This document shows, piece by piece, positions 6,621 to 11,831 of a stretch of 11,831 nucleotides of DNA. This DNA comes from Gammaproteobacteria bacterium. GTDB taxonomy: Bacteria > Pseudomonadota > Gammaproteobacteria > GCA-001735895. The stretch is from the NCBI GenBank assembly GCA_027293245.1, contig JAPUFZ010000101.1, forward strand, positions 1 through 11,831, in the 5' to 3' direction. Each line of letters opens with the position of its first letter. Position 1 is the stretch's first letter. Both the position numbers and the translations under genes were made by a program. The notes below the pieces were generated by a model. The model saw nothing but the letters and a program-made list of their open reading frames with translations. It did not search any database and was not told the origin of the DNA.

Positions 6621-6702
6621 AATCCCGTCGAGGCTATATGCTATTATTTCGTCCCTGTTTTTGTTACCCGTCCTCCAATCCATTCCAGCAGCAACTAAAT
6701 GA
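6610..6702 (+). CDS. Signal-peptide-like 30-codon frame ending at the purC start (tentative)
   Basis: From GTG (6610) the frame begins VKKLIPSRLYAIISSLFLLP and ends PAATK with TGA at 6700-6702, overlapping the purC ATG as ATGA. Two lysines, a hydrophobic run of about 12 and small residues near the end resemble a Sec signal peptide or a small membrane peptide. The ATGA overlap is typical of coupled genes, and purC has no obvious ribosome-binding site of its own. Against it: no ribosome-binding site before the GTG, and the region is AT-rich, so hydrophobic codons arise easily. It may be a purC leader, a degraded gene or chance. Confidence 0.25.
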   Translation: MKKLIPSRLYAIISSLFLLPVLQSIPAATK

Positions 6703-7604
6703 ACTCCTCAGTCGAATCACCAGCCATATTTGAAACCAATATTGAAAATCTTGATTTGATCGCGCGCGGCAAGGTACGCGACATTTACCGCATCGACGAC
6801 GATCACATGCTGATAGTCACTACCGATCGGCTATCCGCATTCGACGTAGTATTTCCACAACCCATCCCCGGGAAAGGTGAATTGCTTACCCGTATCTCCA
6901 ACTTCTGGTTTGATCTAAGCTGTGATCTGGTGGGCAATCATTTGACTGATCTGAAGTTACAGGACTATGTTTCCGAGCAGGATTTTGTCAACCTGGCGCC
7001 CCGCTCGATTATTGTAAGGCGCCTGAAACCCCTGCCAGTCGAAGCTATTGTGCGCGGTTACGTCATCGGTTCAGGCTGGAAAGACTATTTGAGCAGTGGT
7101 CAAATCTGTGGCATTGAGCTACCCGACGGTTTGCTCCAGGCAGAGCAACTAGCCGAACCTATTTTCACACCGTCAACCAAGGCCGATGTCGGCGATCACG
7201 ATATCAATGTGCGCTTCGAACAAACTGTCGAACTCATCGGTGAAGCAAAGGCCAGGCAGATTCGCGATATCAGTATCCGTCTTTATCAAATGGCATCCGA
7301 CTATGCACGGTCCAGGGGCATTATCATTGCCGACACCAAGTTTGAGTTTGGTGTCGACGAAAATGATCAACTGGTGTTAATCGATGAGATCTTGACACCC
7401 GATTCATCGCGCTACTGGCCGGCCGACTTATATCGTGTGGGTACCAGCCCTCCCAGTTATGACAAGCAGTTTGTTCGCGACTATCTGGAAACCCTGGACT
7501 GGGACAAGACTCCGCCGGCACCGCAGCTTCCGCAGGAAATTATTGATAAAACCCGCCAAAAATATCAGCAGGTACACGATATTGTGACGGGCAATATCGA
7601 GTAA
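6699..7604 (+). CDS. purC: SAICAR synthetase (long, Ade1-type)
   Basis: This 301-residue enzyme joins aspartate to CAIR with ATP, giving SAICAR, the step following PurE. It is of the longer form near 300 residues (as in yeast Ade1 and many proteobacteria) rather than the 237-residue E. coli form. Seen are ARGKVRDIY (22-30), TTDRLSAFDVVF (41-52), VEAIVRGYVIGSGW (114-127), PIFTPSTKADVGDHD (154-168), IIADTKFEFG (209-218) and LIDEILTPDSSRYWP (227-241). It diverges from purEK across about 140 bases, so three consecutive steps sit together. The start at 6699 lacks a clear ribosome-binding site but gives the expected N-terminus. It converges with the outer-membrane protein gene across 13 bases. Confidence 0.96.
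   Translation: MNSSVESPAIFETNIENLDLIARGKVRDIYRIDDDHMLIVTTDRLSAFDVVFPQPIPGKGELLTRISNFWFDLSCDLVGNHLTDLKLQDYVSEQDFVNLAPRSIIVRRLKPLPVEAIVRGYVIGSGWKDYLSSGQICGIELPDGLLQAEQLAEPIFTPSTKADVGDHDINVRFEQTVELIGEAKARQIRDISIRLYQMASDYARSRGIIIADTKFEFGVDENDQLVLIDEILTPDSSRYWPADLYRVGTSPPSYDKQFVRDYLETLDWDKTPPAPQLPQEIIDKTRQKYQQVHDIVTGNIE
7577..7599. repeat. Perfect 8-bp inverted repeat at the purC 3' end
   Basis: CGATATTG and CAATATCG flank a 7-base loop within the last codons of purC, just before the TAA. It is AT-rich and has no U-run on either strand, so it is not a standard terminator. It is the only stem I see between the convergent purC and outer-membrane protein genes. Confidence 0.4.
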
Positions 7605-7617
7605 TCGGAAAGATCGA

Positions 7618-8802
7618 CTAAAAATATCGCGCTAACTCAAGCAACAGATAGTCATCATCTTCGAAAACTATCAGCAGATCATCATCGGCGATATAGGGGA
7701 ATAGCTGCATTTCCAGTGTTCCTTTCCAGCTGTTTCCGAACCGGCGACTGGCTTCAAGTCGAAAAGTCCGGCTACCTTTTTCGGTATCGACAACATACCC
7801 GGCCAGTAGCTCGCTACTTTGTGCATCGTTAAAAGCCAGGCGCGCTCCGATAAATAAATCGCGATCAAATATATCTCGCAAGGGGGCTTCCCGGCTATCG
7901 TAGGAATACTCTACCAGGCTTCCGAGGTTGATGTCCGAATCGAAAATATTATAAAAGGTGTACTCGAAGCCGCCGGTAAAAGCCAGGTAGGACCGCGCTT
8001 TGGTGTCCCGGTATATCATCTCCAGTTTCCACAACCATTCCTCAGTGGTTAACTGCGCATCGATAGAGTACTGTGTCATTTGCAGATAAAGCGGAATTAA
8101 AACCGGCTGACCAGTAGCGCCGAGTCCGGGGATCAGTTCGGGTTGGCGATTAGTGCCCTTGAAGAATGACAGTCCGATATCCAGTTCATCGTAAGTCTGC
8201 GAAAAACGAAACGAGTAATCTACATGGTCTTTACCATCGGCTGACGCATAAATAGTCTGCGAGTCGTCTACTACCAGTGGAAACCTTGGCCTGCCGTTCT
8301 CACCCGGGAAATTACGCTCCCGAAATCCCGGCAATACCAGGAAATCAAGCACGCCCCAGTCTTGGTAGTGTTTCAAATGAATCATTTGCTGACCCAGCTT
8401 ATCTTCACCATCGATCCCCTCGACCAGATCGATCTGGTTGATGACATCGACCAGGTGACGCGTTTCTGTTACGCCCCAGAACATGGTATTAATACCAACC
8501 CGCCACTCATTATCGCCACTGAGATGCAACCAGAGTAACTCGCGGATATCGTTATGATTGCGATTTTCGTCCTTCGACCCGGCGCGCATGAACAGTTCGA
8601 TACTCCAGTTGTCATCGCCATCATTCCAGTCACCCACTAGTCTGGGTTGAAAAGACAGGCTCAGGTCGTCGCTCAACTGATTGGGAAACCTGGCGGGATT
8701 CGGGAAGCTGATAGCTTCCGCTGCGAAGTTGCCGGAAAAGTCCTGTGCCCCGACCAGAACCGGCCAGGCGATTAGCAGGGCCGGTATTAATACCTGTTTC
8801 AC
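7618..8802 (-). CDS. Predicted outer-membrane beta-barrel protein of the RND/LolA-like operon
   Basis: A 394-residue protein that I recognise by type, not by name. The GTG start (8802) gives a 19-residue signal peptide, KQVLIPALLIAWPVLVGA, with a likely cut before QDFSGN. The rest is rich in alternating polar and aromatic residues of amphipathic strands and ends DDDYLLLELARYF; a terminal Phe with alternate hydrophobics is the usual barrel-assembly signal. The segment FWGVTETRHLVDVINQIDLV (108-127) recalls the WG...N-x-I-D stretch of DUF1302-type proteins, but this one is shorter. It starts five bases after the LolA-like gene stop. A role as the outer-membrane end of the export pathway is inferred from the operon alone. 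Confidence 0.72.
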   Translation of the reverse strand: MKQVLIPALLIAWPVLVGAQDFSGNFAAEAISFPNPARFPNQLSDDLSLSFQPRLVGDWNDGDDNWSIELFMRAGSKDENRNHNDIRELLWLHLSGDNEWRVGINTMFWGVTETRHLVDVINQIDLVEGIDGEDKLGQQMIHLKHYQDWGVLDFLVLPGFRERNFPGENGRPRFPLVVDDSQTIYASADGKDHVDYSFRFSQTYDELDIGLSFFKGTNRQPELIPGLGATGQPVLIPLYLQMTQYSIDAQLTTEEWLWKLEMIYRDTKARSYLAFTGGFEYTFYNIFDSDINLGSLVEYSYDSREAPLRDIFDRDLFIGARLAFNDAQSSELLAGYVVDTEKGSRTFRLEASRRFGNSWKGTLEMQLFPYIADDDLLIVFEDDDYLLLELARYF

Positions 8803-8807
8803 CTTAT

Positions 8808-9599
8808 CTATTTTGCACGCTTCAACGATTGCGAACGGAAATCACGATCCGAAATACCGGTCTGGAACTGGTAGTCGGTCCATTCGAGTGTGGTACCTTT
8901 GCCAGTTAAATGATTCGCCATTTCCATTTTTCCGGGACGCCAGTAATGCCCTAAATATTGCTTGAAATCGCTCGCTGACAAAGTCTTTAGCAGGGCTCTC
9001 TTGCGGTCATAAAAATCAACTTTTACCAGTCGATATGCCTCTTTATCCACCCAGGCAACCTGTTTCGTGTAGCCCGAGTATTTGTACTCAGGAAAGCGTT
9101 CGATTACATAACACTGCCAATCACCGCATGCCTCTTCGCGCAAAAACCTGTAGCTATACTTTTCCACCTCCTGCGACCCCAGGTCCTCGAAAGCGAAGGT
9201 GCTGCCCATAAACGGCCCCGATTTATTACGCGAATTGATGCGCTTCACCTTTTTTAAAGCCGGCAGGTAAAGCCACTGATCATCAGGCTCAAGCCCGTGC
9301 GAGTAAGTCAGCAATGCCGTGCCCTTGACGTCGGCTGGTTGATCGAAAATAGACAGGTTCTTATCGCCATCACCCTCCACTTCAAGCGTTTTAATACGGA
9401 TAACACGGGTCGATGTATCACCATTTTTGTTCCTCAGAATCATCAACATATTGGCAGTAAAGTCGATAAAACCCTTGTCGTAGTCATCTGCCGCGATCGC
9501 GATCTCCAGGCCTTTTTGCTCCGCGCTCTGGGCGTATAGAACAGTCGGCAACAGCAGGACCGTGATAATCGAGACGATAACAATTTTAGAATTAAACAT
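8808..9599 (-). CDS. Periplasmic LolA-like protein (outer membrane lipoprotein-sorting protein family)
   Basis: A 263-residue protein with a signal peptide (1-23, cut near VLYA before QSAEQ) and no lipobox, so probably soluble in the periplasm. The strands with DFTANMLMILRNKNGD (46-61), LSIFDQPADVKGTALL (82-97), DDQWLYLPALKKVKRI (106-121) and GPFMGSTFAFEDLG (128-141) fit the LolA-like family annotated as outer membrane lipoprotein-sorting proteins, half-barrel folds with a hydrophobic cavity. Cys158 and Cys163 may form a disulphide. True LolA carries lipoproteins; this branch usually sits next to RND/MMPL transporters and more likely carries lipid or other hydrophobic cargo. It has a strong AAGGAG site seven bases upstream (9607-9612) and overlaps the transporter gene by eight bases. 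Confidence 0.85.
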   Translation of the reverse strand: MFNSKIVIVSIITVLLLPTVLYAQSAEQKGLEIAIAADDYDKGFIDFTANMLMILRNKNGDTSTRVIRIKTLEVEGDGDKNLSIFDQPADVKGTALLTYSHGLEPDDQWLYLPALKKVKRINSRNKSGPFMGSTFAFEDLGSQEVEKYSYRFLREEACGDWQCYVIERFPEYKYSGYTKQVAWVDKEAYRLVKVDFYDRKRALLKTLSASDFKQYLGHYWRPGKMEMANHLTGKGTTLEWTDYQFQTGISDRDFRSQSLKRAK

Positions 9600-11831
9600 G
9601 ACTATGCTCCTTGCCGTCTAAGGCCATTAGCAATGGGGGTAATAACAGGAAATCGGCAATAATCGCAAATATGATGGTCACCGCGGTCATGAACGCCATA
9701 TTGGAGTTCAACTGAAAGGCGGAAAAGGTCAATACGAAAAACCCGGCAATCAATACCAGCGAAGTCACCACCAGTGCGAGCCCTACGGTATTGAATGCAT
9801 AGCGCACGGCATCCTGTGAATTCAGGCCTTTTTCGCGCCGGGCACGCAAATACTTACTCAGGAAGTGTACGGTATCGTCGACTACGATACCGAGCGTCAT
9901 GCCGGTCACTACCGACAGGGCCAAACCGATCTGACCTACCACGATACCCCATGCGCCGAAAGCCAGGGCCGCTGGAATCAGGTTAGGAATCAAGCTCAAT
10001 AGCCCGATTTTGAGTGACCGCAGGGCGAAGATGAGAATTAACGATATCAGTATCAACGCTATCGTGGTACCGAGCAGCATACTCCTGATATTACGTGCGC
10101 CAATATGACTGAACATCAGGGTTGGACTCGCGCCTTCGTTATGCATCGCGACCGGCGCATTATTCCTGAGCCACTGCTGCGCGCGTTGTTCCAGCGCAAG
10201 TACCGAGCGGGTGGTCATATTGCGCAACATGACTGTCATTCGGGTCGCCGATTTGTCAATATTAATCTGGTTGTTGAGGTCAAGCCCATAGGGCAATGAC
10301 ATTTCATATAACAACAGGTACTGTGCGGCCAGCTCACGTTGTTCGGGCAGCCGGTACCAGGATGGATCGTCGCCATGCATACTTCGATTCAGTCGTCTGA
10401 AAGTATCGGTCAGGACATTGACGTGTATCACTTCAGGTTGTGAACGATACCAGTTGGCAAATTTATCTACATTGCGCAAAAACTCCGGCTCACTGACACC
10501 ACCTTCTTGCCCGGACTTTAATGAATAGCCAATCAAATAGAGGCCACTCAAATTCTCCGAGGCAAAATCGGCATCGCGCCGAAACTCGATTGTTTCACTG
10601 AAATACTTGACGAAGTCATCATTCAATTCATTTAGTGGCACAAAAGAAATCAATAGCAGGCTACCTGCACCCATGATTAACAGCAGTCGAGTTCGCTTCG
10701 CGATAACGAATTCGGCGAATCTACCCATTAACCTGCTCGAAGTGGTTTCCTGCACCTTTTGCCTGTCCGGCAATATCATCATCAGCGCAGGCAGGAAAGT
10801 CACGCTGAGCACGAAAGCAATTATCACGCCCATCGCGACAATATTGCCAAGGTCATGAAATGGCGGTGCATCGGAAAAATTCATGCTTAAAAATCCAATT
10901 GCGGTAGTCACGCTGGTGAGAAACACCGGTTGCATATTGACCCGGATACTGTCTACCATCGAATCGTGTTTCGTCTCTCCTCGGCGCATCGACAGCACAT
11001 AATTCATCAATACATGAACACTATCGGCAATCGCCATGGTAGGTATGATCATGACTGCGGCAAACGAGGGTGGTGTGAGCGCAATGCCGAACCATCCGGC
11101 AAGACCCATGGCGCCAATTATCGAAAAAATAATGATCGCGAAGGTAGCAAAGGTTCCACTCAAGCCCTTAACCCAGAAAAACAGGACAATTACAAAGGCG
11201 ATCAGCATGATCGGAAACAAGGTCGACATATCGTATTGACTGGCTTCAGGAAAAGCCTGGTTCATCATGATGATGCCAGTCAATTTAACTTCGATGTCTG
11301 GAAAGGCCTGACGAAACTGGCCCCGCATTTCACGGACGTAGGACACCACTTCAGGATTTTCGACGATTGGATTGACGCCGGGTAATTCGATCGTGATATT
11401 GATGCCGGTTACATGCGCGCTGGGTGATACCAGGCGGTTGATTAGTACCGGTTCATTCAATGCGATATCGCGAATGCTTGCGAGCTCGTCTTCACTTAGA
11501 TTGCCGGGTTCGAAGGCAAGGTCCGCGACGATTAAATCGTCTTCAACGGCTGAAGTGTGCTGATAATTGGTGAGTGACTCAACCCGACTCGAATGCGGTG
11601 TTTGCCAGGCCCTGTCGGTCACCCAGGCAACAGCTTCCAGGGTTTCGTTGCTAAATACTTCGCCACTTTTGGGGACCAGTAAAAACACCACGTTGTCATC
11701 TTTAGAATAGGTATCCTGCAAATCTTCGAAGGCAACCAGTTGTGGATTGTCCTCGCCGAAAAATACCCGGTAATCGTTGGTGAAAGTCAGGAACTGGGCA
11801 CCAAATCCCATCGCCCCAATAGCCACAATGG
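9592..11831 (-). CDS. RND-superfamily (MMPL-type) inner-membrane transporter, 5' end missing
   Basis: At least 744 residues; the frame runs off the right edge, so the true start and part of the first membrane helix are outside. Numbered from 11826, it shows the twofold RND plan. The end of helix 1 (1-13) is followed by a periplasmic domain (14-200). Helices lie near 203-219, 225-246, 252-275, 299-316 and 327-352, then helix 7 (379-396), a second periplasmic domain (397-578), and helices near 581-602, 608-625, 627-653, 679-701 and 710-734. Asp268 in AIADSVHVLMNY and Asp650/Asp651 in GIVVDDTVHFL lie at the paired intramembrane acidic positions linked to proton coupling. With about 12 helices and two modest loops it resembles MMPL/HpnN-type exporters of hydrophobic molecules, not AcrB. 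Substrate unknown. Confidence 0.9.
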   Translation of the reverse strand, partial: IVAIGAMGFGAQFLTFTNDYRVFFGEDNPQLVAFEDLQDTYSKDDNVVFLLVPKSGEVFSNETLEAVAWVTDRAWQTPHSSRVESLTNYQHTSAVEDDLIVADLAFEPGNLSEDELASIRDIALNEPVLINRLVSPSAHVTGINITIELPGVNPIVENPEVVSYVREMRGQFRQAFPDIEVKLTGIIMMNQAFPEASQYDMSTLFPIMLIAFVIVLFFWVKGLSGTFATFAIIIFSIIGAMGLAGWFGIALTPPSFAAVMIIPTMAIADSVHVLMNYVLSMRRGETKHDSMVDSIRVNMQPVFLTSVTTAIGFLSMNFSDAPPFHDLGNIVAMGVIIAFVLSVTFLPALMMILPDRQKVQETTSSRLMGRFAEFVIAKRTRLLLIMGAGSLLLISFVPLNELNDDFVKYFSETIEFRRDADFASENLSGLYLIGYSLKSGQEGGVSEPEFLRNVDKFANWYRSQPEVIHVNVLTDTFRRLNRSMHGDDPSWYRLPEQRELAAQYLLLYEMSLPYGLDLNNQINIDKSATRMTVMLRNMTTRSVLALEQRAQQWLRNNAPVAMHNEGASPTLMFSHIGARNIRSMLLGTTIALILISLILIFALRSLKIGLLSLIPNLIPAALAFGAWGIVVGQIGLALSVVTGMTLGIVVDDTVHFLSKYLRARREKGLNSQDAVRYAFNTVGLALVVTSLVLIAGFFVLTFSAFQLNSNMAFMTAVTIIFAIIADFLLLPPLLMALDGKEHSHV

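Noticed and set aside
6559..6698. A PurR-type operator or purine riboswitch in the purE/purC gap
   Set aside because: No ACGCAAACGTTTGCGT-like palindrome and no structured aptamer pattern were seen.
10930..11385. A 151-codon open frame on the plus strand
   Set aside because: It is antisense to membrane-helix codons of the RND transporter and its translation is His/Asp/Lys-rich without family features.

Overview
The window is about 11.8 kb of dense bacterial chromosome of moderate GC content. It looks like a gammaproteobacterium: the order rpe-gph-trpE-trpG-trpD, the separate TrpE and TrpG subunits, class I PurE with PurK, and an envelope operon with a signal-peptide protein and a beta-barrel all point there. 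I cannot name a genus. I see no tRNA, rRNA, insertion sequence, CRISPR array or phage gene. No intergenic gap exceeds about 175 bases.

Left block (1-3708, all minus strand, read right to left): rpe, gph, trpE, trpG and the first 32 codons of trpD. rpe/gph and trpE/trpG overlap by 4 bases, so the block is probably co-transcribed and partly translationally coupled. The 121 bases between gph and trpE hold the most interesting signal of the window. There is a 17-codon GTG-started frame ending Cys-Trp-Arg-Trp-stop. A 13-codon frame containing Cys-Cys-Cys-Cys starts inside its last codons. Two mutually exclusive pairings can also be drawn by eye, one of which buries the trpE ribosome-binding site. 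This looks like a leader-peptide control element without an intrinsic terminator.

Middle block (3709-4925): a small periplasmic class I cytochrome c (minus strand, with a good terminator) and a divergently transcribed small SAM methyltransferase. The methyltransferase resembles the RsmC/YbxB group but reads N-I-P-A where most relatives have N-P-P.

Purine block (4931-7604): purE-purK (minus) and purC (plus) diverge from a 140-base region. Together they encode three consecutive steps of IMP synthesis (AIR to SAICAR). A signal-peptide-like 30-codon frame ends in an ATGA overlap with the purC start.

Right block (7618-11831, minus): an operon encoding, in order, an inner-membrane RND/MMPL-type transporter (5' end cut by the window edge), a periplasmic LolA-like protein and a C-terminal-Phe outer-membrane beta-barrel. 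The set reads as an inner membrane-periplasm-outer membrane pathway for a hydrophobic cargo, probably lipid, whose identity cannot be read from the sequence.
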